Positions 34,935 to 43,687 of a DNA stretch of 64,000 nt are shown one piece after another. This DNA comes from Myxococcales bacterium (GTDB lineage: Bacteria; Myxococcota_A; Polyangia; Nannocystales; Nannocystaceae): contig JACKDV010000013.1 in NCBI GenBank assembly GCA_020633315.1, positions 124,001 through 188,000 on the forward strand, read 5' to 3'. A program made the translations under genes and the position numbers. Position 1 is the stretch's first letter, and every line of letters starts with the position of its first letter. The notes under the pieces were generated by a model. It made no database searches. It was not told the origin of the DNA and was given only the letters and a program-made list of their open reading frames with translations.

Positions 34935-35848
34935 TGCTCGCGACGACCCGGGGCCGGTGGATCGGCGGGCGGGTGCTCGCGCTGGGGCTCGCCCTCGGCG
35001 GCCCGGGCTGCGAGCGCGACCCGGCGCCGCGGGATGCCGACGCGGGCGAGCCGGCCGCGACCGACGAGGCGGCCGACGACGCCCCCCCGCCCCGCGAGCC
35101 CGAGGGCGACGCCATGGTGGGGGTGCTCGTGCCCTCGGCCGAGGTGGTGCTGGTGGCCACCGGCTTCGCCCGGCTCGAGCGCCTCGACGTGCAGGTGGGC
35201 GACCACGTGGGCGAGGGCGCCGTGGTGGCCGAGATGGACGTGCGCGGTGACAAGAGCGAGCTGGCCTCGGCCACCGCGGCCTGGAAGGCCTCGAAGGCCG
35301 AGCTCGAGCGCCTCGAGCTCGAGCTGCAGCAGGCTCGGGCCTCGCGGGCCGACGTGGAGCAGCTCGAGGACTTCGTGTCGAGGGCCGAGCTGCGAGAGCA
35401 ACGCTTCGCCGAGAAGCTGGCCGGCGCGCGCAAGCGCAGCGCCGGCGCCTCGTTGTCGCAGCAGCGCAGCAAGATGGAGGAGGCCTCGGCCCGCATCGCC
35501 GAGGCCGAGCTGCGGGCGCCCTTCGCCGGGGTGATCGCCAAGCGCTATGTCGACCCGGGGGCCACGCTGAGCACGGGGGAGCCGGTGGTGCAGATCATCG
35601 CCGACGCCCGGCTGGTGCGCTTCGCGGTGCCCGAGGAGCGCGGCGATGCGCTGCGCCTGGGGGCCCCGGTGCGGGTGCGCTTCGAGGACGTACCGCTCGA
35701 GGTGAGCGGCACGGTGAGCACGATTGCGCCCGAGATCGACGCGGGGACGCGGCTCATCCTGGCGGAGGCCGAGCTGCGGCTCGACGATGCGCAGCGCGAG
35801 CTGCTGCGCGTGGGCACGGTGGGACGGGTACGCTTCGCCGGGGGGTGA
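34934..35848 (+). CDS. Second HlyD/RND-type adaptor, probable lipoprotein
   Basis: A 304-residue periplasmic adaptor. The signal (VLALGLALGGPGC) has a possible lipobox, so it may be membrane-anchored by lipid rather than by a helix. The lipoyl part is LERLDVQVGDHVGEGAVVAE with its second half AELRAPFAGVIAKRYVDPGA. These flank a long coiled-coil hairpin (KASKAELERLELELQQARAS). A beta barrel follows (LVRFAVPEERGDALRLGAPV). The ATG overlaps the transporter stop as TGATG; a GTG one codon earlier is possible. Two adaptors in one exporter operon are uncommon and may form a mixed ring or a tripartite system with a separate outer membrane channel. Confidence 0.88.
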
Positions 35849-35865
35849 GGGAGCACCGTCGTCCG

Positions 35866-36261
35866 CTACTCGGCCCGATTGCGCAGGAAGTCGGCGACCT
35901 CGGCGAAGCGTTGGTCGAGGAACCCGCGGACCGGTCCCTCCACCGCGCAGTGGTCCAGCGCGGTGCTCATGCAGCGCAGCCAGGCGTCGCGCATGGCCAC
36001 ATCGATCGGCACCCTCGCGTGGCGCATGCGAAGGCGCGGGTGGCCGTGGCGCTCCATGTACTCCTGGGGTCCGCCGAGCCAGCCCACGAGGAACAGGCCG
36101 AAGCGCTCGCGGGTGCCCGGCGAGACTCGGCCCGGCGTGGGGCAGTCGTGCAGCGCGGTCAGCTCGGGCTCGTCGCGCTCCATCGCGTCGTAGAACGCAG
36201 TGACGATCGCGAGCACGCGCTCGCGGCCGCCGAGGAGTCCATAGGGGGTCTCGTCCGTCAT
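35866..36261 (-). CDS. Group II truncated hemoglobin
   Basis: A 131-residue globin. Family marks are Y24 (B10) in TAFYDAM, W61 with GWLGGPQEYMERHGHPRLRM, the proximal H81 (F8) in RHARVPI, and W94 (G8) in RDAWLRCM. These define trHbO-type (group II) globins, which bind O2 or NO and often serve redox or stress roles. The gene lies in the middle of the graspetide locus, on the strand of the precursor and just upstream of nothing else on that strand. It is either an independent stress gene or a part of the peptide system. No known graspetide step needs a globin, so a biosynthetic role is speculative. Confidence 0.92.
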   Translation of the reverse strand: MTDETPYGLLGGRERVLAIVTAFYDAMERDEPELTALHDCPTPGRVSPGTRERFGLFLVGWLGGPQEYMERHGHPRLRMRHARVPIDVAMRDAWLRCMSTALDHCAVEGPVRGFLDQRFAEVADFLRNRAE

Positions 36262-36301
36262 GGTGCAGCGGCGAGACTACCCCTCGCCGGCCAATTGCGA
36301 A

Positions 36302-36331
36302 GGGCGAGCGAGGAGCTCTCCTCGCCCGCCC
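36302..36331 (-). terminator. Terminator-like hairpin after the graspetide precursor
   Basis: GGGCGAGCGAGGAG (36302-36315) pairs with CTCCTCGCCCGCCC (36318-36331) with one mismatch. It lies 28 bp past the precursor stop and would separate the abundant precursor transcript from the globin gene on the same strand. Confidence 0.6.
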
Positions 36332-36358
36332 TCCTCGCGAGCCGGGCTCGCGGCGCGA

Positions 36359-36568
36359 CTACTCCTCGCCGTACCAGACGGTCGTGGGATCGCCGTCCTC
36401 CTCACCGAGCGCCAGCGTGGTCTCGGTGGGGCCCTCCTCGCCGAGCGCCAGCGTGGTGGCGATAGGATCCTCCTCGCCGAGCGCCAGCGTGGTGGCGAGG
36501 GGGGGCCTGCCGCCGGTCACCTGGCCCAGATCCTCGATGAACAGGTCCTTCAGCTGCTTCTTGCTCAT
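36359..36568 (-). CDS. Graspetide precursor with double-Gly leader and four TTxxxxEE repeats (plesiocin-like)
   Basis: A 69-residue peptide. Leader residues 1-20 are basic then amphipathic and contain LFIEDLGQVTGG. LFIEDL is, as I recall, the recognition motif of plesiocin-type leaders, and the terminal GG (19-20) suits C39 cleavage. The 49-residue core holds four units: TTLALGEE at 26-33, 38-45 and 50-57, and TTVWYGEE at 62-69, spaced by DPIA, GPTE and DGDP. TTxxxxEE is the plesiocin (group 2 graspetide) core motif. There each unit gains two Thr-Glu ester bonds, so up to eight esters are expected. GAGGA stands before the ATG. The peptide ends exactly at the last Glu. The gene points toward the exporter operon from the opposite side. 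Confidence 0.93.
   Translation of the reverse strand: MSKKQLKDLFIEDLGQVTGGRPPLATTLALGEEDPIATTLALGEEGPTETTLALGEEDGDPTTVWYGEE
36362..36493 (-). repeat. Tandem 36-bp repeats encoding the graspetide core
   Basis: Three 12-codon units plus a final 8-codon unit. The shared DNA block CCGAGCGCCAGCGTGGT occurs in three copies. The spacer codons vary while the motif codons are nearly identical, showing recent duplication of the core unit. Confidence 0.85.
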
Positions 36569-36795
36569 GATGTCCTCGTCTCGCGAACGTCCGTGGTGTG
36601 GAATGAAAACGGGGGATGTGAGCCCATGCGCCCGTCGACGCCCGACGCCGCACCCCCGACCCGGCTCGCAGTCTATGGGTTGGGGTCGGGGAGCGCCGTA
36701 CCATCCCCGCGCACGGATACGTGCGAATGCTCAACGAACGACCGTCCAACGTCGCTTGGATTACACGACGGGCAGCTGAATCCGCCCCGGGGAGA
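36569..36795. promoter_or_regulatory. Upstream region of the graspetide precursor (227 bp)
   Basis: This gap between the amidohydrolase stop and the precursor ATG should hold the precursor promoter, because the gene lacks any upstream partner in close range. It is less GC-rich than the surroundings near 36595-36610 (GTGGAATGAAAACGGGG). No -35/-10 pair can be assigned firmly. Confidence 0.4.
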
Positions 36796-37989
36796 TCACT
36801 GCGCCGAGAGCTCGCGCAATCGATCGTCGACCAGGCCCAGGAACATCTCGATGCCGAGGGGGATGAGCTCGTCGTCGAAGTCGAAGTCGGGATGGTGGCA
36901 GCCGGGGGTGGTGCCCGCCGGATCGCCGGCGCCGAGGAAGAAGTAGGCGCCCGGCACCGCCTGGGCGAGGTAGGCGAAGTCCTCGCCCGCGCCCAGGGGC
37001 AGGCCCTCGTCGCCCACCCGCGAGGGGCCCACGACGCGCTCGGCCACGCGGCGCACCGCGTCGGCGCAGCGCGGGGCGTTGACCAGCAACGGATAGCCCT
37101 CGGGGGGCAGCAGCTCCACCCGCACGCCGAAGGCGGCGGCGATGCCCGTGGCGACCTCCTCGATGCGCTCGAGCACCCGCTCGGTGACGGCGGGATCGAA
37201 GGTCCGCACCGTGCCCCACAGCTCGGCGCGATCGGGGATCACGTTGTGGGCATCGCCGGCGGCGACGCGACAGATGCTGACCACGGCGCCGCCGTGGCTG
37301 CCCACGCCGCGGCTGACCACGGTCTGCAGGGCGACGACCAGGTGGGCCGCGGCCACGATGGGATCGCGGCAGCGCTCGGGCTCGCTGGCGTGGCCGCCGG
37401 TGCCGTGCACCACGATCTCCAGGCGGCGGGCGTCGGCCATCATCGCCCCGCTGCGCACCCGCACGTGGCCGCGGGGGAAGCTGGGCCAGTTGTGCAGGCC
37501 GTAGACCTCGGCGACCCCCGCCAGCGCGCCCTCGGCCACCATCACCCGCGCCCCGCCGCCCCGCACCCCCTCCTCGGCGGGCTGGAACAGCAGGCGCACG
37601 TTGCCGGCGAGGCGCTCGCGCTGGGCGGCGAGGCGGGCGGCGACCCCCATGAGGATCGCGGTGTGCCCGTCGTGACCGCACTTGTGGGCCCGCCCCTCGT
37701 GCACCGAGCGGTAGGGCAGATCGGTGGCCTCGTGCATGGGCAGGCAATCGAGGTCGGCCCGCAGCGCGATGCAGGGGGCGTCGGGATCCGCCTGGGGGTG
37801 GAGATCGGCGACCAGGCCCGTGCCGGCGCAGTCCCGGGGCTGGTACCCGTGCTCCCGCAGCCACGCACCAACGATGCCCTGGGTGCGGTGCTCCTCGAAG
37901 CCCAGCTCGGGGTGTTGGTGGAGGTCGTGGCGTATCTCACGCAATCGCGGGAGCAAGGCCAACAGCCCCTCGGCCGATGGGTCGGACAT
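36796..37989 (-). CDS. M20-family amidohydrolase (aminoacylase/hippurate hydrolase type)
   Basis: A 397-residue metallopeptidase-fold hydrolase of the AmhX/HipO/IAA-amino acid hydrolase group, cleaving N-acyl amino acids or similar amides. It opens with LREIRHDLHQHPELGFEEHR. The metal ligands follow in HKCGHDGHTAILMG (C104, H106), FQPAEEG (Glu-Glu) and the C-terminal HHPDFDFDDELIPLGIEMFL. The dimerisation insert contains VHGTGGHASEPERCRDPIVA. The ATG at 37989 matches the family start; the longer frame is unsupported. It is divergent from the giant pseudokinase-TPR gene. Substrate unknown. Confidence 0.93.
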   Translation of the reverse strand: MSDPSAEGLLALLPRLREIRHDLHQHPELGFEEHRTQGIVGAWLREHGYQPRDCAGTGLVADLHPQADPDAPCIALRADLDCLPMHEATDLPYRSVHEGRAHKCGHDGHTAILMGVAARLAAQRERLAGNVRLLFQPAEEGVRGGGARVMVAEGALAGVAEVYGLHNWPSFPRGHVRVRSGAMMADARRLEIVVHGTGGHASEPERCRDPIVAAAHLVVALQTVVSRGVGSHGGAVVSICRVAAGDAHNVIPDRAELWGTVRTFDPAVTERVLERIEEVATGIAAAFGVRVELLPPEGYPLLVNAPRCADAVRRVAERVVGPSRVGDEGLPLGAGEDFAYLAQAVPGAYFFLGAGDPAGTTPGCHHPDFDFDDELIPLGIEMFLGLVDDRLRELSAQ

Positions 37990-38083
37990 CGCGGCCGAGG
38001 CTAGCAGGCTCGGGGACGCCCCGGCGCACAACCTTGCTAGAGTGCGCGGCGCTCCCACTGACACTTCGCTGGACAAGAGCTCG

Positions 38084-41000
38084 ATGGCCGAACCCCAAGA
38101 CACGCGAGACTACGACGACACCGAGCTGGCCGCACTGGTGGCAGGGCTGCCCCGCCGGGCCGATGCCGCGCAGGGGGTCGCCGCTGCGGCGGTGGCCGAG
38201 CTCCTGGCCGGGCTCGGCCCCGACGATCTGGCGAAGGAGGGCGACGACGCACTGCTGGCCGCGGGCGCGCTGCTGGTGAGCATGGGCGACGACGAGGCGG
38301 CGGCGCGCTGCTTCGCGGCGCTGGAGGGGCGCGAGGCGGCGGCCGGCGTGGCGCGGCTGGGGCTGGCGTGGGCCTCGTGGGCGCGCGGCGAGGCCGAGGC
38401 CTGTGCCGATGGCCTGCGGGCGGCGATGGGGCTCGATCCCGCGCTGGCCCTGCTGCCCGACGGCGCCACGCTGGTGAAGGTGCGCGCGCGCTCGGGCGCG
38501 GTGGTGGTGCTCGCAGCCGAGGACGACGAGGGCGAGCATGACGTGGAGCGGATCCACCTGGGGCGCGCGCTCGGGGCGAAGGAGCGCAAGGCCCTGAGCG
38601 CGGCCGCGGAGGCGATGGCGGGGCTCGAGGCCGCGGCGGTGGCGGGCTACGGGACGCTGACCCTCGAGGACGACGGCGCCCGGCTGCGCCGCGCGTGCCG
38701 GCCGGGCGAGCCGCTGTCGGAGGGGCTGGGCGACAAGGGGCGCTCGCTGACGATCGCGCTGTCGATCGTGGCCCCGCTGGCCGAGGGCCTCGCGGCGGCG
38801 CACGCCAAGGGCGTGTTCCACGGGGCGCTGAGCCCCGAGCTGGTGACCACGGGCGACGACGGCCCGGTGCTGCGCGGCCTGGGCCTGACGTCCGTGCTCG
38901 CGCCCACCATGGCCGACATCGCCCGCGGCCGGGTGGCGCCCGAGCGGCTCGCGGGCGATCCGGCCAGCGCTGCGGCCGATGCCTATGCGCTGGGCGCCCT
39001 GCTCTACCGGCTGGTGACCGGTCGCGATCCGCTGGGCGCGGTGGCGCGGCCGAGCGCGCTGTCGCTCGACGCCCGCCTCGACGAGCTGTTCGCCGAGGCG
39101 CTGCATGCCGACCCGGCGGCGCGGCCGAGCGTGCGCGAGCTGGTGGAGCGCGCCCAGCAGATCGCCAGCAGCAAGGCCCCCGAGCTCGCGGCGCCGGTGC
39201 AGGCGGTCGCGCCCGCGCTGTCGCAGCCCATCGTGGTGCCCGACGATCCGGGCGACCTGGCCGCGTGGGCGGCGATCCTCGCCCGCAAGCCCACGCACAA
39301 GCAGGCCCGCGATGCGATCGCGGCGATCGAGGCCGAGGCCCGCAGCGCCAAGCAGTGGGATCGCGTGGCCGAGGTGCTCGCGGTGCGGATCGAGACCTCC
39401 GAGGTCCTGCAGCAGCGGGTGGAGCTGCGGCGCGAGCTGGTCGCGCTGTACGAGAAGCAGCTCGAGGCGCCGGCCAGTGCCTTCCGCGAGGTGCAGCAGC
39501 TCATCGAGGACGTGCCGGTCAACGAGCAGATCACCCTGGTGGCCGAGCTGCGGCGCCTGGCGGAGATCACCGGGCAGTGGGGACCGCTGGCCGAGAGCCT
39601 GGAGATCGTGGCCGACCGCGCGCCCGATGCGGTGGATCAGGCGCGGCTGTACACGGGGCTGGGCCGGGTGTTCGCCGAGCGCCTGGGCGCGTCGGACCGG
39701 GCGCTGGCCGCCTACGAGAAGGCGATCGGCATCGAGGCCAACGCCTCCAACCTCGCCGCGGCCGCGTCGCTGTACCGCAAGTCGGGGCAGCTCGCCGAGC
39801 TGGTCGCCACGCTGCTCGGCCTGGCCGATCACCAGGAGGGCGAGACCAAGGCCGCGAGCCTGCGCGACGCGGCCAACGTGCTGCACGACGATCTCGGCGA
39901 CGTGGAGGGGGCGTTCGCCACCCTGCGGGCCGCGCTCGAGGCCGAGCCCGGGCACGCCGAGGCGCTGGCCACCGCGGAGACCTTCGCCCGCGAGCTCGAG
40001 GACTGGCACAGCCTGGTGGAGCTGCTCGACCAGCGGGCCGAGGCCTCGTCGCTCGACGACAAGGCGGTCCGCGAGCTGCGGACGGAGGCGGCGAGCCTGG
40101 CCGCGGAGCAGCTGGGCGACGCGGCCAAGGCGGTGGCGCAGCTCGACAAGATCCTCGCCCGCGACGCGGCGCACGAGCCCACGGCGCGGCGGCGGGTGGA
40201 GCTGCTGCGCGGGCTGGCCGAGGGCGACGCGACCCAGCGCGGCGAGCTGGTCGAGGCGCTGGGTCGCCTGGCCGAGCTGGTCGAGCGCAAGGACGAGAAG
40301 GCCGCGCTGTGGTCCGAGCAGGCGACGCTGCTCGACGGCGAGCCCGACGGCAAGGCCCGCGCCGCACAGGTCCGCGAGCGCGTGGTGGCGCTCTTGGGCT
40401 TCGAGCACGAGGTGGTGCGCCAGGCGGCCGAGGCCCTCGAGCGCTGGTACCGGCGCCAGGAGGATCACGACGCGCTGCTGCGGCTGCTGTGCCGAGCCGG
40501 CGCGAGCAAGGACGCCGACGCGGCGCTGCGCGTGGAGGCGTGGAGCAAGGTGCTCGAGCTGCGCAAGGCCAGCGGCGACGAGGACGGGGCGGTGGAGGCC
40601 CTCGAGGCGCTCACCGGGCTCGCGCCCGACGACCACCGCTGGCGCGACGAGCTGCTCGAGCGCTACCTGGCGCGCGAGGACTTCGCCAAGGCCGGGCCGC
40701 TCATCCGGGCGCAGGTGTACGACGACGACATCGACCCCAAGCGCAAGGCGGCGCTGCTGTGGCGCGGGGGCAAGCTGCGCGAGCAGCTGGGCAAGGCCGA
40801 GGGCGCGCTGGAGGCCCTCGAGGAGGCGGTGCAGCTCGACCCCGAGCTGTACGACGCATGGCTGGCCCTGCGCGACCTCTACCGCCAGCGCGAGCAGCCG
40901 CTCAAGGCGATCGAGGCCCAGGTCGCGGCCGGGCGCGCCCACCCCTCGCGCACCGAGAAGACCGCGCTGCTGTTCGACGCCGCCCGCACCTATCTCGACG

Positions 41001-43315
41001 CCCTGGGGCAGCCCGACAAGGGCCTGGCCCTGCTCGAGGAGCTGGTGGAGCTCGACCCCGATCACCGCGAGGCGACGGGCATGCTGGTGGAGCGCCTGGT
41101 GGGCGAGGGCGACCTGGCCCGCGCCTTCCCGGTGGCCAAGACCTGGGTGGCCCAGGTGCGCTCGCAGGCCCGCGACGACAAGGCGCTCAACGTGCGGGCG
41201 CTGTCGATCGCCGGCCGCTGTGCGCTGGCGGCCGACGAGCCCGAGCGCGCCCGCGAGTACCTCGAGAAGGCCCGCAACGCCGACGCCACCAACCTCGACG
41301 TGCTGCACCTGCTGGGCGAGCTCGACATGCAGGCCGAGCGCTGGGAGGACGCGCTGCGCAGCTACCAGTCGGTGGTGCTGGGCGCGGCCGACAAGCTGCC
41401 GCCCGCCGAGCTGTCGCAGGTGTACCTGCGCATGGCCGAGGCGCGGCTGGGCATGAAGGAGCGCCCCAAGGCGCTGCAGCTGGTCGAGCGCGCCCTCGAC
41501 ATCGATCCCGACCAGCGCGCCGCGATCGAGAAGCTGATCGAGGTGGCCGAGAGCGCGGCCGATCGGGTCAAGGCCCGGCTGCGCCTGGCCGAGCTGCTCG
41601 CCAAGCGCGAGGCCCGGCTCGAGGGCGACGCCAAGCTGCCCGTGCAGGCCGAGCGCATCGCCTTGCTGCAGGACATCGCCAAGGCCCAGCTCGAGGAGCT
41701 CAAGGCTCCCGCCGACGCGGCGCGCACCCTCGAGTCGGTGCTGGCCCTCGAGCCCACCGACCCCGCCGTGCTCCACGGCCTGATGGACGCGTTCACCAAG
41801 GCCGGCCGCTGGCGCGACGTGACCCACGTGCTCGACCTGCTCGCCGCGGGCCAGGACCAGGGCGCGGTGAAGGCCAAGTACCTCTACGCCGGCGCCGCGA
41901 TCTTCCGCGACCAGCTCGCCGACGCCGACGCCTTCGTGGCGTGGGCGCAGCGCGTGCTCGAGGCCGACCCCTCGCACGCCAAGGCCTTCAAGGGCATCTG
42001 CGACCAGCTCGAGAAGAAGGAGGACTGGAAGGGCCTGGCCAAGCAGCTCCGCGGGCGGCTCAAGGCGCTGCCCAAGGACGCCACGGTGGACGAGAAGGTG
42101 GGCCTGTTCGTGAAGCTGGGCGAGGTCTACGAGGGGCACCTGGGCGATCCCAAGACGGCGATCGCCGCCTACTCGCAGGCGGTGCGCTTCGCCCCGCCCG
42201 AGGCCGACGGCCTGCCCGAGACCCGGCAGCGACGCATGCGGATCATGGAGCTGTCGCTGACCCTGGGCGAGGACGAGCTCGACAAGGCCATCGACCAGGG
42301 GCACGCGCTCATCGCCTCCGACCCGATGGAGTTCGAGGTGTACCACCGGCTGGTGGAGCTGTACCTCAAGCGCAAGAAGGAGGACGGCGCGGTGGCCCTG
42401 TCGCGCACGCTGGCGTTCCTCAAGCAGGCCGACGAGGCCGAGCAGGAGCTGGTGGACCAGGCGGCGCAGCGCGAGGCCCAGATCCGCAGCGTGGTCACCC
42501 GCGACCAGTGGCGCAAGAACCTCTATCACCCGCAGCAGGACGCGCGGCTGACCGAGATCTTCGCGATCGTGTGGCCGATCGTGGCCGCCCGCGAGGGGCA
42601 CACCCACGCGCACCACTCGGTGGATCGGGAGCAGCGGGCCAAGCTCAGCATGAAGTCCTCCGATCACCTCGCGCGCTACCTGGCCTACGCGGCGCAGATC
42701 TTCGACGTGCCCACGCCCGACTACTTCCCGCGCCCCAAGGAGCCGGGGGGCCTGCGCATCGACGTGCTGTGCGAGGGCGAGGGCGCCAAGCAGCGCGTGT
42801 ACCCCACCGTGCTCGCCGGTCGCGACACCCTGCGCGACGAGAGCGAGGCGGGGCTCAAGTTCCGCGCGGCGGCAGCGATCTCGCGGGTGCGGCCGGGCCA
42901 CATCCTGGCCTCGGTGCTGCCCTCGGTGGCCAGCCTGCGCCACGTGTTCTTCGGGGCGGCCTCGCTGGCGGGCGTGGAGATCCCCATGGACTCGACCACC
43001 GAGGCCGAGCGCCTGGCCAAGCACCTCAAGCGCTTCATGACCCCGGCCCAGGTCGATCAGATCGGGGCGCTGTCGCGCAAGGTGCTCGACCGCGGCGAGC
43101 CCGACGTCAAGGGCTGGGTGCAGGGCGTGGCCTACACCGCCAGCCGAGCCGGCCTGGTGCTGTGCGACAGCATCGACTCGGCCGCCCGCGTGCTCACCCA
43201 GCAGGGCGACGAGGGCATGCCGGTGCCGTTCAAGGATCGCATCCGCGACCTGGTGGCCTACAGCGTGAGCGTGCCGTACCTCAAGCTGCGCCAGGACCTG
43301 GGGCTCACCCGCTGA
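38084..43315 (+). CDS. Giant pseudokinase/TPR protein
   Basis: A 1743-residue cytosolic protein. Residues about 130-360 have the layout of a Ser/Thr kinase: LTIALSIVAPLAEGLAAAHA, then GVFHGALSPELV, a lobe with ADAYALGALLYRLVTG, and DPAARPSVRELVERA. But the HRD triad reads HGA and the DFG site reads RGL, so catalysis is not expected. Residues about 390-1430 are dozens of TPR-like units (LEALEEAVQLDPELYDAWLA; ALRSYQSVVLGAADKLPPAE; LVERALDIDPDQRAAIEKLI). The last 270 residues form a separate globular domain (IFAIVWPIVAAREGHTHAHH; LVAYSVSVPYLKLRQDLG) seen to me only in myxobacterial-style proteins. It starts divergently from the amidohydrolase. A scaffold for a signalling complex is the likely role. 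Confidence 0.9.
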   Translation: MAEPQDTRDYDDTELAALVAGLPRRADAAQGVAAAAVAELLAGLGPDDLAKEGDDALLAAGALLVSMGDDEAAARCFAALEGREAAAGVARLGLAWASWARGEAEACADGLRAAMGLDPALALLPDGATLVKVRARSGAVVVLAAEDDEGEHDVERIHLGRALGAKERKALSAAAEAMAGLEAAAVAGYGTLTLEDDGARLRRACRPGEPLSEGLGDKGRSLTIALSIVAPLAEGLAAAHAKGVFHGALSPELVTTGDDGPVLRGLGLTSVLAPTMADIARGRVAPERLAGDPASAAADAYALGALLYRLVTGRDPLGAVARPSALSLDARLDELFAEALHADPAARPSVRELVERAQQIASSKAPELAAPVQAVAPALSQPIVVPDDPGDLAAWAAILARKPTHKQARDAIAAIEAEARSAKQWDRVAEVLAVRIETSEVLQQRVELRRELVALYEKQLEAPASAFREVQQLIEDVPVNEQITLVAELRRLAEITGQWGPLAESLEIVADRAPDAVDQARLYTGLGRVFAERLGASDRALAAYEKAIGIEANASNLAAAASLYRKSGQLAELVATLLGLADHQEGETKAASLRDAANVLHDDLGDVEGAFATLRAALEAEPGHAEALATAETFARELEDWHSLVELLDQRAEASSLDDKAVRELRTEAASLAAEQLGDAAKAVAQLDKILARDAAHEPTARRRVELLRGLAEGDATQRGELVEALGRLAELVERKDEKAALWSEQATLLDGEPDGKARAAQVRERVVALLGFEHEVVRQAAEALERWYRRQEDHDALLRLLCRAGASKDADAALRVEAWSKVLELRKASGDEDGAVEALEALTGLAPDDHRWRDELLERYLAREDFAKAGPLIRAQVYDDDIDPKRKAALLWRGGKLREQLGKAEGALEALEEAVQLDPELYDAWLALRDLYRQREQPLKAIEAQVAAGRAHPSRTEKTALLFDAARTYLDALGQPDKGLALLEELVELDPDHREATGMLVERLVGEGDLARAFPVAKTWVAQVRSQARDDKALNVRALSIAGRCALAADEPERAREYLEKARNADATNLDVLHLLGELDMQAERWEDALRSYQSVVLGAADKLPPAELSQVYLRMAEARLGMKERPKALQLVERALDIDPDQRAAIEKLIEVAESAADRVKARLRLAELLAKREARLEGDAKLPVQAERIALLQDIAKAQLEELKAPADAARTLESVLALEPTDPAVLHGLMDAFTKAGRWRDVTHVLDLLAAGQDQGAVKAKYLYAGAAIFRDQLADADAFVAWAQRVLEADPSHAKAFKGICDQLEKKEDWKGLAKQLRGRLKALPKDATVDEKVGLFVKLGEVYEGHLGDPKTAIAAYSQAVRFAPPEADGLPETRQRRMRIMELSLTLGEDELDKAIDQGHALIASDPMEFEVYHRLVELYLKRKKEDGAVALSRTLAFLKQADEAEQELVDQAAQREAQIRSVVTRDQWRKNLYHPQQDARLTEIFAIVWPIVAAREGHTHAHHSVDREQRAKLSMKSSDHLARYLAYAAQIFDVPTPDYFPRPKEPGGLRIDVLCEGEGAKQRVYPTVLAGRDTLRDESEAGLKFRAAAAISRVRPGHILASVLPSVASLRHVFFGAASLAGVEIPMDSTTEAERLAKHLKRFMTPAQVDQIGALSRKVLDRGEPDVKGWVQGVAYTASRAGLVLCDSIDSAARVLTQQGDEGMPVPFKDRIRDLVAYSVSVPYLKLRQDLGLTR

Positions 43316-43584
43316 GGCCCAACCTCGAGCTCCATCGGGTCCACGTAGCCGGTGCAGGCCGCCATCAGCCCCGCCATCGCCACCAGCCACGGCACCGCGG
43401 GTCGCAATGGCGGCGGCGGACGGAAGCGCAGGGTGCCCTCGGCGTCGGTGCGGTAGCGGACGCAGAGCTCCTGGCCCTGGTGCTGCCGCAGCAGGTCGTG
43501 GGCCTCGGTCCGCGTCATCGCGCCGAGGTCGTGCACCGACGTGCAGCAGCGCTCGCAGTGGCGACGCGAGCCGTGGGGCTCCAT
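43258..43584 (-). CDS. Small Cys-motif protein with C-terminal membrane segment
   Basis: At least 108 residues. The pattern RHCERCCTSVHDLGAMTRTE followed by LLRQHQGQELCVRYRTDAEG is a recurring small domain in myxobacteria and Bacteroidetes. It has a C-x2-C pair, a hydrophobic V-x-D-L motif and a later Cys, and probably binds metal. A hydrophobic segment (AVPWLVAMAGLMAACTGYVD) follows. The reading frame stays open upstream of this ATG with the conserved-looking phrase VDPCTEDFDA, as in homologs. No ATG, GTG or TTG precedes it in frame, so the real start may be a CTG near 43626. The 3' end overlaps the giant TPR gene by 58 bp. Confidence 0.65.
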   Translation of the reverse strand: MEPHGSRRHCERCCTSVHDLGAMTRTEAHDLLRQHQGQELCVRYRTDAEGTLRFRPPPPLRPAVPWLVAMAGLMAACTGYVDPMELEVGPQRVSPRSWRSLRYGTLTL

Positions 43585-43687
43585 CGCGTCGAAGTCCTCG
43601 GTGCAGGGGTCGACGATGGGGAGCAGGCGACGGCGTGCACGAGCAGCGAGCGGGTCGCGGCCGCGATCGCTTACGCCGGGCGACGGC

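Noticed and set aside
36362..36493. Regular 36-bp repeats that look like a small CRISPR array
   Set aside because: The spacers are short and in frame, the units encode TTxxxxEE peptide repeats, and no cas genes are present.
37937..43390. A very long minus-strand frame (1817 codons) opposite the giant TPR gene
   Set aside because: It is a mirror of GC-rich codon bias: the product is His/Leu/Gln/Arg-rich with no domain, while the plus strand gives a coherent pseudokinase-TPR protein.
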